A stretch of DNA of 64,000 bases from Sporosarcina sp. Marseille-Q4063 (lineage in GTDB: Bacteria; Bacillota; Bacilli; Bacillales_A; Planococcaceae), in the NCBI RefSeq assembly GCF_018309085.1, contig NZ_CP070502.1, positions 1,612,001 through 1,676,000 on the forward strand. The letters are read 5' to 3'. The notes under the pieces are model-generated. The model searched no databases. It was given only the letters and a program-made list of their open reading frames with translations, and had not been told where the DNA came from. Position numbers and translations under genes: made by a program. Positions 8,304 through 18,010 of this stretch are shown here, one piece after another (position 1 is the stretch's first letter; each line of letters opens with the position of its first letter).

Positions 8304-9662
8304 ATGGGGAATTTTAAAGAGTTTCTGGATTATATCGGCGGCATCATTTGGGGTCCGCCTTTACTTATCCTGCTTGTGGGAACGGGAATCTATTTAACAG
8401 CGAGACTCGGAATTATTCAATTAAGATTATTACCGTACGCTTTAAAATTAGTATTTTCCAAAAACCAAGATAAGAAATCAGAAGGAGACATTTCGCATTT
8501 CCAAGCACTTATGACTGCAATGGCAGCTACTGTTGGTGTTGGTAACATTGTAGGTGTCGCCACAGCTGTCGTACTCGGAGGACCTGGGGCAATCTTCTGG
8601 ATGTGGATGGCTGGATTTTTCGGAATGGCTACTAAATACGGAGAAGCCATACTTGCAGTTAAATACCGTGTTAAAGATGCCAATGGTCAAATGGCAGGCG
8701 GCCCGATGTATTACCTTGAACATGGGCTGAAGCAGAAATGGCTTGGCGTCCTCTTTGCAATATTCGGCGCACTTGCGGCTTTTGGTATCGGAAACGGTAC
8801 GCAAGCCAAGGCTGTTGCAGATGTTATGTCCCAAACTTTCTCATTTCCCCACTGGGCTACTGGTCTTGCGCTAGTGTTACTAGCAGGGTCCGTTATCCTT
8901 GGAGGAATTAAAGTAATTGGACGTGTTACATCATTCTTCGTTCCGATTATGGCACTCTTTTATATTATCGCTGGCGCAATCGTCATGATTATGAACATCC
9001 ATCTCGTGCCGGAAGCATTCGCAATGATTTTCAAATTTGCATTTACAGGTGAAGCAGCTGTCGGTGGTTCAATCGGAGCCGCAATTCGTTTTGGAGTTGC
9101 ACGTGGTTTGTTCTCCAACGAAGCGGGTCTCGGATCTGCGCCGATCGCAGCCGCCGCTGCAAGAACAGATATGCCTGGTAGACAAGCCCTTGTTTCAATG
9201 ACGCAAGTTCTATTTGACACACTTGTCATTTGTTCGATTACGGGCGTTACAATTGTCATGTCGGGACAGTGGAAAGATACATCTATCGAAGCAGGTGCTT
9301 TAACTGCAGCTGCTTTTGGCGAATTCCTTGGCGGTGCTGGTCCACTTGTAGTATCTATCGGTCTAATATTCTTTGCCACATCTACTATTTTTGGTTGGGG
9401 CTATTACGGGGAAAAATGTTTCCAATATTTATTCCCGAACGTTTTAGCGGTGCGTTTTTACAGACTGGCTTTCGTGCTCTTTATCTTTGTGGGCGCAACG
9501 GCATCCCTCGATGTCATTTGGGCGCTAGCAGATGTATTAAACGGCCTTATGGCGATTCCGAACTTAATTGGACTTCTTGGTCTATCCGGTGTCATCATTT
9601 ATGAGACCAAAAGAGTTCAAGCAAAAATTAAGGAAGAACAAGCGGAGTCGAAGAAGTCTTAA
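8304..9662 (+). CDS. Alanine/glycine:cation symporter (AGCS family)
   Basis: Sodium-coupled uptake of alanine or glycine across the cytoplasmic membrane. The 452-residue protein has many hydrophobic helices and AGCS signatures: FQALMTAMAATVGVGNIVGVATA, the GGPMYYLEHGL segment, and RGLFSNEAGLGSAPIAAAAA. An upstream in-frame start at 8259 would add 15 residues, but TGGAGGG lies immediately before the ATG at 8304 (MGNFKEF), which is preferred. It stands alone, with yfkK downstream. Confidence 0.92.
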   Translation: MGNFKEFLDYIGGIIWGPPLLILLVGTGIYLTARLGIIQLRLLPYALKLVFSKNQDKKSEGDISHFQALMTAMAATVGVGNIVGVATAVVLGGPGAIFWMWMAGFFGMATKYGEAILAVKYRVKDANGQMAGGPMYYLEHGLKQKWLGVLFAIFGALAAFGIGNGTQAKAVADVMSQTFSFPHWATGLALVLLAGSVILGGIKVIGRVTSFFVPIMALFYIIAGAIVMIMNIHLVPEAFAMIFKFAFTGEAAVGGSIGAAIRFGVARGLFSNEAGLGSAPIAAAAARTDMPGRQALVSMTQVLFDTLVICSITGVTIVMSGQWKDTSIEAGALTAAAFGEFLGGAGPLVVSIGLIFFATSTIFGWGYYGEKCFQYLFPNVLAVRFYRLAFVLFIFVGATASLDVIWALADVLNGLMAIPNLIGLLGLSGVIIYETKRVQAKIKEEQAESKKS

Positions 9663-9742
9663 CTATACTTTCACTTTCCATTTGACAGGTTTGAGATATA
9701 ATGAAATGATAAGTAACAGTTAATGAAAGGCGGCTACTAATC

Positions 9743-9964
9743 ATGGATTTAACAAAACCAACAGATGAAAACGTAATGTATATGGTTGAGCAAATTAAAG
9801 AAAAACTTCGCATGGTTAACGTTGATGCGATGAAAGCAGAACACTTCAACACTGATAAATACGACGACTTGCTCTATATGTACAATATGGTCATGAAGCG
9901 TAATCATATCAGTTCGAATGAAATTGAAGCAATCGCTGCGGAACTGGGATCTTTACGAAATTAA
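9743..9964 (+). CDS. yfkK: DUF1128 protein YfkK
   Basis: A 73-residue hydrophilic, helical protein matching the DUF1128/YfkK family in length and in sequence (ENVMYMVEQIKEKLRMVN, IEAIAAELGSLR). Function unknown. GAAAGGCGG is the likely ribosome binding site. It is followed by a terminator and then ampS; B. subtilis keeps these genes in the same general neighbourhood. Confidence 0.85.
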   Translation: MDLTKPTDENVMYMVEQIKEKLRMVNVDAMKAEHFNTDKYDDLLYMYNMVMKRNHISSNEIEAIAAELGSLRN

Positions 9965-9967
9965 AGG

Positions 9968-10007
9968 AGAAGCTTTCTATCCAATCGGATAGGAAAGCTT
10001 CTTTTTT
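9968..10007 (+). terminator. Terminator of yfkK
   Basis: GAAGCTTTCtATCC / GGATaGGAAAGCTTC stem with an AATC loop, followed by seven T. Confidence 0.9.
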
Positions 10008-10118
10008 TGTTTCCGAGAAAGAACTTTCTAAATACTCTATGACCCAATTTACGAAATAATGTGTACCTTCGGGTTAGAAGTTGGTACTATTAAAGCTATA
10101 CCGAAAGGAGTAATGTAG

Positions 10119-11351
10119 ATGTCACTATTTGAACAACAGCTTTCCAATTACGCTGAATTAGCCGTTAAGGTAGGCGTCAATATTCAACCGGACCAATATC
10201 TATTTATTAGCGCTTCAACTGATGCAGTTGAGTTTGTTCGCTTAGTCACTGAAAAAGCCTATGATGCGGGGGCACGCCAAGTCATCGTCGATTTTTCTGA
10301 TGATGTAATTTCACGTCTGCGGTTTGAAAAAGCGCCCGCTGATTCATTCTCTGAGTTCCCTGAGTGGAAAGTTATGGAGCGTGAACAACTGGGTGCAAAA
10401 GGTGCCGCATTTATGAGCATCATGTCTCAAAGTCCCGATTTATTACAAGGTATTGATCCTTCCCGGATTAGCGAGGCACAAAAGTCATCTGGAATCGCAC
10501 TCGATAATTTCCGTCAAGATATGCAGGCCGATAAATTTAGTTGGACAGTTATTGCTACGCCATCAAAAGCGTGGGCGGCAAAAGTTTTCCCTGAGTTATC
10601 TGCCGAGGAACAAGTTCCCGCTCTTTGGGAGGCAATTTTCAAAGCTGTAAGAGCTGATACGGAAAGCCCTGTTCAATCTTGGCTCGATCATGATAAAACT
10701 CTGCATGAAAAAGTCGATTATTTGAATGAAAAACGCTATAAGAAACTGCATTACCGTGCACCGGGAACAGATTTAATCGTTGATCTTCCCGAAGGACATT
10801 TATGGTGCGGAGCAGGCAGTCTAAACGAAAAAGGCCATGCGTTTATGGCGAATATGCCGACAGAAGAAGTATTCACAGTGCCGCATAAAGATGGTGTTAA
10901 TGGTTACGTATCAAGCACAAAACCATTGAGCTACGGCGGAAATATTATCGATAACTTCAAAATCACTTTCGAAGATGGCCGTGTGACTGACATTTCAGCT
11001 GAACAAGGTCAAGAAGTCTTAGAGCGCTTAATCGATACTGATGAAGGCGCGAAACGTCTTGGCGAGGTGGCATTGGTTCCACATGCCTCCCCTATTTCAC
11101 AATCAAACGTGCTTTTTTACAATACATTGTTTGATGAAAATGCATCTAACCACTTCGCGCTAGGCAGTGCTTATGCGTTTTGTCTAGAAGGCGGAAAAAC
11201 AATGCCACGTGAAGATCTTGAGAAACACGGATTGAATCAAAGTATTACCCATGTCGATTTTATGGTAGGATCCGAGGATATGGATATTGACGGCGTAAAT
11301 GAAGATGGGACTACAGAGGCTGTATTCCGCAAAGGCAACTGGGCGTTTTAA
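10119..11351 (+). CDS. ampS: M29-family aminopeptidase (AmpS)
   Basis: Cytoplasmic metalloaminopeptidase of family M29 that trims N-terminal residues from peptides. The 410-residue length is standard. Family features include the N-terminal domain (AVKVGVNIQPDQYLFISAS), the GTDLIVDLPEGHLWCGAG region, the NMPTEEVFTVPHKDGVNGYV segment with metal-ligand Glu/His, and the C-terminal THVDFMVGSEDMDIDG with conserved His/Asp. AAAGGAG precedes the ATG. It appears monocistronic. Confidence 0.92.
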   Translation: MSLFEQQLSNYAELAVKVGVNIQPDQYLFISASTDAVEFVRLVTEKAYDAGARQVIVDFSDDVISRLRFEKAPADSFSEFPEWKVMEREQLGAKGAAFMSIMSQSPDLLQGIDPSRISEAQKSSGIALDNFRQDMQADKFSWTVIATPSKAWAAKVFPELSAEEQVPALWEAIFKAVRADTESPVQSWLDHDKTLHEKVDYLNEKRYKKLHYRAPGTDLIVDLPEGHLWCGAGSLNEKGHAFMANMPTEEVFTVPHKDGVNGYVSSTKPLSYGGNIIDNFKITFEDGRVTDISAEQGQEVLERLIDTDEGAKRLGEVALVPHASPISQSNVLFYNTLFDENASNHFALGSAYAFCLEGGKTMPREDLEKHGLNQSITHVDFMVGSEDMDIDGVNEDGTTEAVFRKGNWAF

Positions 11352-11479
11352 TAATCACTTGTTCAAAGTTCTGTCACAATTGATTATGATTGTTCATAAA
11401 CCCCTTAAAATATTCATCTAAATAAGGTATAATACAGCTAGAGAGATTACGAATTATGATTATGAGAGGGGTCAATGAA

Positions 11480-11620
11480 ATGGGCTTAATGTACTTAACA
11501 GTTATTGGATACATGGTAATGCTTGGTCTATCAGCAGGATTCATCATGCATTTTCTAGTTAAAGCATTTGATTCTTCTGAAGCGACTAAAATAGATCCTA
11601 AACCAGATACGAATTACTAA
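11480..11620 (+). CDS. 46-residue single-pass membrane peptide
   Basis: A short reading frame with a convincing GAGAGGGG site, an ATG at 11480 and a dedicated terminator 8 bp after the stop. The product has one hydrophobic helix (about residues 4-29: YLTVIGYMVMLGLSAGF...) and a short charged tail ending DPKPDTNY. Its size and context look like a genuine small membrane protein. I do not recognise a family. Confidence 0.7.
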   Translation: MGLMYLTVIGYMVMLGLSAGFIMHFLVKAFDSSEATKIDPKPDTNY

Positions 11621-11627
11621 GATTACT

Positions 11628-11655
11628 AAGAGCTGCCTAGGCAGCTCTTTTCTTT
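11628..11655 (+). terminator. Terminator of the 46-residue peptide gene
   Basis: AAGAGCTGCC / GGCAGCTCTT stem with a tight loop and a T-rich tail. Confidence 0.85.
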
Positions 11656-11738
11656 TACCCATTTTTTCGATACAATGGATAGAATGAAACCGAAGGCACC
11701 CGCCCGAGGCTGAAATCCAAACAGATAGGAGCTTTTCT

Positions 11739-12305
11739 ATGACACTTCTCGGCGAAATACTAGAACATAATAAACAGTTTGTGAATGAAAAACAATACGA
11801 ACAGTATTCTACAACGAAATTCCCCGATAAGAGAATCGTTATTTTAACATGCATGGATACGCGCCTTACCGAGCTTCTGCTTAAATCAATGAACTTGAAA
11901 AATGGCGATGCCAAACTAATCAAAAGTGCTGGCGCTGTTGTCACGCATCCATTTGGCGGAATCATGCGCAGCATTCTTATTGCGGTATATGAACTTCAAG
12001 CCGATGAAGTATTTATCATCGGACATCATGACTGCGGTATGAACTCGATTGATACAGATCATATCATTGGTGATATGGTTGAACGCGGAATCGACAAAAG
12101 CCTTTTCGAAACCCTTCAATATTCGGGAATCGACATGGAAGATTGGCTGCATGGATTCGACGATGTAACTGAGAGTGTCAAAGCTAGTGTGAAACAAGTT
12201 CGCAATCATCCATTAATGGATCCAAAGGTTCCTATTCACGGATTAGTAATCAACCCGACAACTGGTCAATTAGATACCATTGTTGACGGATATAAACATA
12301 ACTAG
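11739..12305 (+). CDS. Beta-class carbonic anhydrase
   Basis: Interconverts CO2 and bicarbonate in the cytoplasm. The 188-residue protein has the beta-class zinc and catalytic motifs CMDTRL (Cys38, Asp40, Arg42) and HHDCG (His96, Cys99), plus SAGAVV after the first motif. It resembles the YtiB-type plant-like anhydrases of bacilli. ATAGGAG precedes the ATG. It is a single gene followed by a terminator. Confidence 0.93.
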   Translation: MTLLGEILEHNKQFVNEKQYEQYSTTKFPDKRIVILTCMDTRLTELLLKSMNLKNGDAKLIKSAGAVVTHPFGGIMRSILIAVYELQADEVFIIGHHDCGMNSIDTDHIIGDMVERGIDKSLFETLQYSGIDMEDWLHGFDDVTESVKASVKQVRNHPLMDPKVPIHGLVINPTTGQLDTIVDGYKHN

Positions 12306-12346
12306 GAATTCGACATATTTCCCGGGCAATTTACAAATAACTACGC

Positions 12347-12381
12347 AAAAGCCGATTCCTTTTTACAGGAATCGGCTTTTT
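12347..12381 (+). terminator. Terminator of the carbonic anhydrase gene
   Basis: AAAAGCCGATTCCT / AGGAATCGGCTTTTT. It also lies just beyond the 3' end of the convergent GNAT gene. Confidence 0.85.
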
Positions 12382-12419
12382 AATTTTGCTTTTAGTTTCC
12401 GCAAAGCGGTCTTACCCTT

Positions 12420-12965
12420 TCAAAAGTCGTCCTCGATCATTGCATACATATAATGATCCTCCCAAACGCCATTGATATAAAGGATTTGTCGCAATAATCC
12501 TTCAAGACGATAGCCGGATCTTTCGAGTACGATAATCGATCCTTTATTTCGCGGTGAAACATAAGCTTCGACACGATGTAACGCGACCCGGTCAAATGCG
12601 AATGCCGTTACAAGACCAACCGCCTCCGAGCCGATTCCCTTCCCAGTATGCCTTTCATCGATTGAATAACCGATGAATCCACTAGAAAATGGAAGCCTTT
12701 TAATACTGTATAACGAGATATGGCCAATCAATTGATTCGTATTTGATTTGAATATGCCGAAGTTATACTCTCTTCGATCTCTCATTTGAAAAAGCGATTC
12801 TTTAATTTTATCTCTTTGTATCGCGACAGTGTAAAAACCTGGTTCTTGCCTCGGTTCAAATATTGACCAATACTTTTTATTGGCACTTAATAATTTCGTG
12901 AAGTTCGGTGCATCCTCTTCAGTTAAAATCCGCAAGTAACAACTTTTACCTTCGAGAAGAATCAT
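12420..12965 (-). CDS. GNAT-family N-acetyltransferase (RimJ/RimL-like)
   Basis: 181-residue acetyltransferase using acetyl-CoA; the RimJ/RimL-type layout is visible: N-terminal CYLRILTEEDAP, a central IGHISLYSIKR strand, the acetyl-CoA loop region ERHTGKGIGSEAV, and VEAYVSPRNKGSIIVLERSGYRLEG at the end. The substrate may be a protein N-terminus or a small amine and cannot be told. It begins 6 bp after the pepF stop on the same strand, so it is probably cotranscribed with pepF. Confidence 0.85.
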   Translation of the reverse strand: MILLEGKSCYLRILTEEDAPNFTKLLSANKKYWSIFEPRQEPGFYTVAIQRDKIKESLFQMRDRREYNFGIFKSNTNQLIGHISLYSIKRLPFSSGFIGYSIDERHTGKGIGSEAVGLVTAFAFDRVALHRVEAYVSPRNKGSIIVLERSGYRLEGLLRQILYINGVWEDHYMYAMIEDDF

Positions 12966-12971
12966 TTTTTA

Positions 12972-14774
12972 TCAACCTTCTTTTGTAGTGAGTTCAAGAA
13001 AGTCCTCAACGTCTTTCACGCATAGTGCAACGCCCTTTGCCCAGAATTCCTGTTTTGTAATGTCTTCGCCTAGATGTTTCATCGCAAGGTCCTCGACGCT
13101 CATGACAGCTGTGTCGCGAAGCAACGCGATATATTTTCCCTCAAAACTAGCGCCATCTTCTAAAGCTTTGGCATAAATGCTCAAGGAGAACAAGTATCCG
13201 AACGTATATGGGAAGTTGTAAAATGGAACGCTTGTAATATAAAAATGAAGTTTTGACGCCCAGAAATGCGGGTGAACTGTATCGAGTGCATCTCCGTAAG
13301 CTTCTCTTTGGGCTTCTTCCATAAGCTCATTTAGTCTCGTTGCCGAAACAATTCCTTTTTCACGTTCTTTATAAAAGCGTGTTTCAAATAAGAACCGCGA
13401 ATGAATATTCATGAAAAACGCTACGCTTCGTTGAATTTTATCTTCCAGCAATGCTATTTTTTCATCTTTCGTTTCAGCCGCTTTTACAGCTGCGTCTGCA
13501 ACAATCATTTCTGCGAATGTAGAAGCCGTTTCAGCTACCCCCATCGCATAGCGGCGGTTCATCCAGTGTACTGGGCGCAGCGCGTACGAGTGGAATGCGT
13601 GCCCTAGTTCATGCGCAAGTGTCGCAACGTTCGACATGGAGCCGCTGTATGTCATGAAAATACGAGATTGCTCAGACATCGGCATTCCTGTACAGAATCC
13701 GCCAGGTCGTTTGTTTGGACGATCTTCCGCTTCAATCCAACTATCTTCAAAAGCTTTACGTGAAAATGACTCCAATTCCGATCCGAATTCGCCGAAATGC
13801 TTCAAGATAAATTCTGCACCTTCTTGGTAAGATAATTCCATCGTCGATTCTGTGACAGGCGCGTCAATGTCATACCAATTCATCTTATCAGTTCCAAGCA
13901 TTTTTGCCTTCACATTTAAATAGTCGACAAAAGGCGCTTTATTGGCACCGATTGCCCCCCACATTGCATCAAGCGTTTCTTCGCTCATGCGATTTGTGAG
14001 TAATGGTTCTTTGAGAACTGAATCCCATCCGCGCTTTTTATAGACGGCTAATCTAAAACCGGCCAAATGATTTAATGTTGCCGCGAAGAAATCTTCTTTT
14101 GCTTCCCAAGCTTCTTCCAACGCTTCAAATGAACGTTTCCGAACATCCGCATCCGAGTTAGAACTTAAGTTAGCTGCCTGGCCAACAGATAATTCTTTTT
14201 CTTCTCCGTCAACTTCGATTGTAATCTTAATATCGCCAACGAGTTGATCATACAACTTTCCCCATCCGTGATACCCGTCAACGCTGAGCGCTGTGACAAG
14301 ACTTTCTTCCTCTTCTGAAAGCTTTAACGCGACCTCATCGCGCCACTCTGTTAATATGAATGCAAATTCTTTTAGCTCATCTGATTCCATAAGGCCATTC
14401 CAAACCGCGTCGTCCGATTTTGAAAGTGTTTGTTGTATTTTCAACATGGCAGTCGAGAACCGTGCACCAAGCGTGCTCGTTTCACCTTGCAATAAAAGTG
14501 CTTTTTTGTCTGTCGTATCTGCAGCAAGAAAACACCCGATGACTGCACCTGCTTGTGATAAGTTCAATGCGACATTTTTAATCGATTCAATTAGGTTAAC
14601 AATATCATTGGCAGCTTCTACTGATGCGGGAACGTTAAATTCAACCGCTTCTTTTTCCATTGAATTAAGTAGCTCATCGAGACCATTAAGATGTGTTCTC
14701 AATTCTTCGGAATCGCTTCCGCCTTCAAAAAATACATCTAAATCCCATACTTCAGAATACTTCACTTTATTCAT
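12972..14774 (-). CDS. pepF: Oligoendopeptidase F (M3 family)
   Basis: Cytoplasmic zinc endopeptidase that degrades oligopeptides. The 600-residue protein has the M3 zinc site HELGH at 388-392 inside NVATLAHELGHAFHSYAL, with the third ligand expected in GVAETASTFAEM. The PepF/M3B N-terminal helical domain begins YSEVWDLDVFFEGG. GGGAGGAACGAG precedes the ATG. The GNAT gene follows closely. Confidence 0.93.
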   Translation of the reverse strand: MNKVKYSEVWDLDVFFEGGSDSEELRTHLNGLDELLNSMEKEAVEFNVPASVEAANDIVNLIESIKNVALNLSQAGAVIGCFLAADTTDKKALLLQGETSTLGARFSTAMLKIQQTLSKSDDAVWNGLMESDELKEFAFILTEWRDEVALKLSEEEESLVTALSVDGYHGWGKLYDQLVGDIKITIEVDGEEKELSVGQAANLSSNSDADVRKRSFEALEEAWEAKEDFFAATLNHLAGFRLAVYKKRGWDSVLKEPLLTNRMSEETLDAMWGAIGANKAPFVDYLNVKAKMLGTDKMNWYDIDAPVTESTMELSYQEGAEFILKHFGEFGSELESFSRKAFEDSWIEAEDRPNKRPGGFCTGMPMSEQSRIFMTYSGSMSNVATLAHELGHAFHSYALRPVHWMNRRYAMGVAETASTFAEMIVADAAVKAAETKDEKIALLEDKIQRSVAFFMNIHSRFLFETRFYKEREKGIVSATRLNELMEEAQREAYGDALDTVHPHFWASKLHFYITSVPFYNFPYTFGYLFSLSIYAKALEDGASFEGKYIALLRDTAVMSVEDLAMKHLGEDITKQEFWAKGVALCVKDVEDFLELTTKEG

Positions 14775-14937
14775 TCTCGTTCCTCCCTGGACATTTTCAA
14801 TTTTCTAAATATGCTTTTCTATTATACCATGTAATTTCGAGAATCGAAAAGAATCCTTTTTTGTGACAGAAGTTTCATAATTTTATTCGCAGGGGGATGC
14901 TTTCAACTGTATACTGATTTATTAGGAGGATTTTAAC

Positions 14938-15663
14938 ATGTCGCGAATAATTATTATGGTGCTATCACTTTTTTTCACGATTACTGTCTATGCCACTTCA
15001 ATTTTCATTCCTTTTAATGATTTAACGGCAGCAGAAATCATGAATCGATTACCCATTCTTTTTACACCCGCTAGCTATGTCTTAGCTATTTGGGTATTCA
15101 TCTATATACTGCTCGGTGGTTGGATTTATAACTTTTGGCGTACCCAAGACAATTATAGTAAGTCAGTCTTAAACATTAGAACCATTTTATTCACTTTCAT
15201 CTCATTATTGAATAGTATTATGATTTATTCTTGGCATTATGAATTCTTCAACTTGGAATTTGTAGTTATGCTGACTTTGCTTCTGTTGACTGCAGCCCTT
15301 TATTTTACGTACCCCAAAAGAGTGAATCGTTTTTGGGATAGAGTTCCGATTTCATTGTTATTTGGCTGTAGTTTCATCTCTTTAATCGAACTGACCAATT
15401 ACTTGCTTACCTTCCATGAATGGAGTGGATGGGGGCTTAGCAATTCACTATGGGCCGTTATCTATTTGACAGTTTCAACCGCAATTGCGCTTCACTTTAT
15501 GTATCATTACCGTGATCTTGCCTTTAACGCGGTATTCATGTGGGTATTTATCGGCATTGCGGTGAAAAATGGATTTGATGAGCTTTTTGTTTCTACGGCA
15601 GCCCTTTTCCTGACAGTTGTTATTGGCGCCAGCTTTTATTTACTAAAACCATCAGAAGAATAA
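14938..15663 (+). CDS. TspO/MBR-like (tryptophan-rich sensory) membrane protein
   Basis: 241 residues, almost wholly hydrophobic, about seven membrane helices. The segment LFTPASYVLAIWVFIYILLGG corresponds to the Pro-Ala-Trp-x-F loop/helix of TspO-like proteins, and Trp residues are frequent. It is longer than canonical five-helix TspO (about 160 residues) and belongs to the extended Firmicute type. Role unknown; porphyrin binding is only a family-level possibility. AGGAGG precedes the ATG, and a terminator follows. Confidence 0.6.
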   Translation: MSRIIIMVLSLFFTITVYATSIFIPFNDLTAAEIMNRLPILFTPASYVLAIWVFIYILLGGWIYNFWRTQDNYSKSVLNIRTILFTFISLLNSIMIYSWHYEFFNLEFVVMLTLLLLTAALYFTYPKRVNRFWDRVPISLLFGCSFISLIELTNYLLTFHEWSGWGLSNSLWAVIYLTVSTAIALHFMYHYRDLAFNAVFMWVFIGIAVKNGFDELFVSTAALFLTVVIGASFYLLKPSEE

Positions 15664-15702
15664 AAATAACCTTTCCTCCGATTTGGAAGAAAGGTTATTT
15701 TT
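15664..15702. terminator. Convergent terminator between the TspO-like gene and thiT
   Basis: AATAACCTTTC pairs with GAAAGGTTATT around a short loop, with A and T runs on both sides. Confidence 0.8.
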
Positions 15703-16262
15703 TATGTGCGTTTTAATAATCTTGGTGCTGTCGTAAATAACAGTACCGCTACAATTGCACATAAGATCATGGATGGAATCATATAGCTTCCGTTGTATAC
15801 GAGTGAATAAAGCCAAACAGGTTGGCCTTCAGGTGCATACTCCCCAAAAAAGACAATTCCGCCAATAAAATGAATCAGATAGCGAAGAATCCCGCCGATG
15901 ATTGTTCCCGTAATGATAGCTGCAGCCATACCGCCCTTGTTCTTTTTCACGATGTTTCTTACTAACCAAATACCTGTTATTGCGGCTACCCCGACTAACG
16001 TGTATGCCAATGTATAATCAAGAAGCGCTTGTGCCCAATGAAACACTTTACCGCCTGTGATTAATTGCAATAATCCGCTTATAAATCCAGTTAACATTCC
16101 GCCAGCCAGGCCCCATCTAAATGCCATTACAATTATCGGCAGCATAGAAAGCGTAATGGATCCGCCTTGTGGCATTTCAAAGACCGTCAACTTATCAAAT
16201 ACGAATGATAGCGCACCTAAAATAGAGATTTCCAATAATAATTGTAGTCTACCTCTGTCCAA
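15702..16262 (-). CDS. thiT: Thiamine ECF transporter S component ThiT
   Basis: ThiT binds thiamine in the membrane and works with the shared ECF module (EcfA/A'/T) to import it. The six-helix protein shows LLLEISILGALSFVFDKLTVF, QGGSITLSMLPIIVMAFRWGLAGGM and the conserved WAQALLDYTLAYTLVG segment with Trp and Tyr of the thiamine site. The open frame extends up to 16376, but the upstream part is riboswitch terminator sequence. The likely start is TTG at 16262, preceded by AGGGAGAAG; this gives about 186 residues, the normal size. Confidence 0.92.
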   Translation of the reverse strand: MDRGRLQLLLEISILGALSFVFDKLTVFEMPQGGSITLSMLPIIVMAFRWGLAGGMLTGFISGLLQLITGGKVFHWAQALLDYTLAYTLVGVAAITGIWLVRNIVKKNKGGMAAAIITGTIIGGILRYLIHFIGGIVFFGEYAPEGQPVWLYSLVYNGSYMIPSMILCAIVAVLLFTTAPRLLKRT

Positions 16263-16310
16263 AATAATCTTCTCCCTACTATGTTGTCGCAGGGACGCCG
16301 GATTGAAATT

Positions 16311-16341
16311 AAAAAAGACATCCCGGATAGAACGGGACATC
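16311..16341 (-). terminator. Intrinsic terminator of the TPP riboswitch expression platform
   Basis: On the minus strand GATGTCCCG pairs with CGGGATGTC (two G-U wobbles) and a T6 run follows, about 50 nt before the thiT start. It is placed where ligand-dependent termination is expected. Confidence 0.8.
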
Positions 16342-16392
16342 TTTATCATGAGAGAAGTAACAGGGACTTCTTCCAATAAGGTCTGTTTCCAT

Positions 16393-16477
16393 CCACATCC
16401 CTACGCAAGAATAATCTTACAGGTTCGAAGGGTCAAAACGAATTGTTTTATCTCAGCCGAAAAGGCTCCCCTTGTGG
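16393..16477 (-). promoter_or_regulatory. TPP riboswitch (THI element)
   Basis: Read on the minus strand the conserved blocks occur in order: GGGGAGCC, GGCTGAGAT, GACCCTT, GAACCTG and GCGTAGGGA. This is the thiamine pyrophosphate aptamer. When TPP is bound the downstream hairpin at 16311-16341 should end transcription of thiT. Confidence 0.95.
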
Positions 16478-16563
16478 TTTAACTTATTAAGTTTTCCTTA
16501 TCTATTGTATAATAGAACCTATTTTATAGCAAGCTGACCTTATACGGTCAAGGAGGGGTTCGG

Positions 16564-16911
16564 ATGACAAATCAAAAACTACTAAGTTCCTTATGCTATT
16601 TTAGCATATTCTTTTTTCCTTTATTGCTGCCGTTTGTCATCTATTTGGTTACGGATGAACAAGAAGTGAAAAATCATGCAAGACGAGCGTTCATCTCGCA
16701 TCTGATTCCTGTTATCCTTTTAATCGCGGGTATTATCATCTTTTCTCTTTCTATGTTTTCTTTTGAGAACAGAATGACTAGCATTCTAAGCGGAGGCTTT
16801 GATTTTTGGAGTTTCGCGCCGTTTATTTTCACGCTAATTTATTCTGCTTTATTTTTAGCCGTCATTGTATGGAATGTTTTTCATGGTGTCAAACTGTTAA
16901 AAAATGATTAG
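16564..16911 (+). CDS. DUF4870-like small membrane protein
   Basis: 115 residues with three or four hydrophobic helices. The segment YLVTDEQEVKNHARRAFISHLI corresponds to the amphipathic linker between helices typical of DUF4870 proteins (x-F-x-x-x-H-A-R/K-x-A). Function unknown. AAGGAGGGG precedes the ATG. It diverges from the thiT riboswitch and is followed by a terminator. Confidence 0.7.
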   Translation: MTNQKLLSSLCYFSIFFFPLLLPFVIYLVTDEQEVKNHARRAFISHLIPVILLIAGIIIFSLSMFSFENRMTSILSGGFDFWSFAPFIFTLIYSALFLAVIVWNVFHGVKLLKND

Positions 16912-16926
16912 TCGTCTTACCCATAC

Positions 16927-16962
16927 TTCCTGCATACATTGTTAATGTGTGCAGGCTTTTTT
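16927..16962 (+). terminator. Terminator of the DUF4870-like gene
   Basis: CCTGCATACATT / AATGTGTGCAGG with a GTT loop and a C-T6 tail. Confidence 0.85.
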
Positions 16963-16988
16963 CTATCGTTTTTTGTGCTATAGTGTAG

Positions 16989-17774
<786 letters not shown>

Positions 17775-17784
17775 TTACGAACAA

Positions 17785-17922
17785 AAGCGCAAGGCGCCCG
17801 TCTAGCCCCGACAGGCATAAGCAATCCAGCGACGTGGCGTCCTTTGCCTAAGAAGAATGCAGTTCAATTCTTCCTAGCTGGATTGCTTATGACCCGAGGG
17901 GCTGGCGCCTGGAGCTAGACGT
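17785..17922. repeat. Palindromic intergenic element A
   Basis: A nested hairpin element between mapB and yfmL. The core arms CATAAGCAATCCAGC (17816-17830) and GCTGGATTGCTTATG (17877-17891) pair perfectly over 15 bp. Outside them AGCCCC/GGGGCT, GGCGCC/GGCGCC and CGTCTAG/CTAGACG are also inverted, and GAAGAAT/ATTCTTC forms an inner stem. It resembles dispersed intergenic repeats I recall from Bacillaceae genomes; no coding potential. Compare element B at 27399-27487. Confidence 0.75.
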
Positions 17923-17958
17923 GAAATCCCTGAGTTTCATAATTTCCTAAGCAAGTAT

Positions 17959-18010
17959 AAAAAGTTGTCGATAAATCCTGCACAGAGGATTTCATCGACA
18001 ACTTTTTTTA
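17959..18010 (-). terminator. Terminator of yfmL
   Basis: AAAGTTGTCGA / TCGACAACTTT with inner pairing AATCCT/AGGATT; A/T runs flank it. It lies just beyond the yfmL stop. Confidence 0.8.

Noticed and set aside
16263..16376. N-terminal extension of ThiT
   Set aside because: It is encoded by the riboswitch expression platform and terminator; the ribosome site and normal protein length point to TTG 16262.
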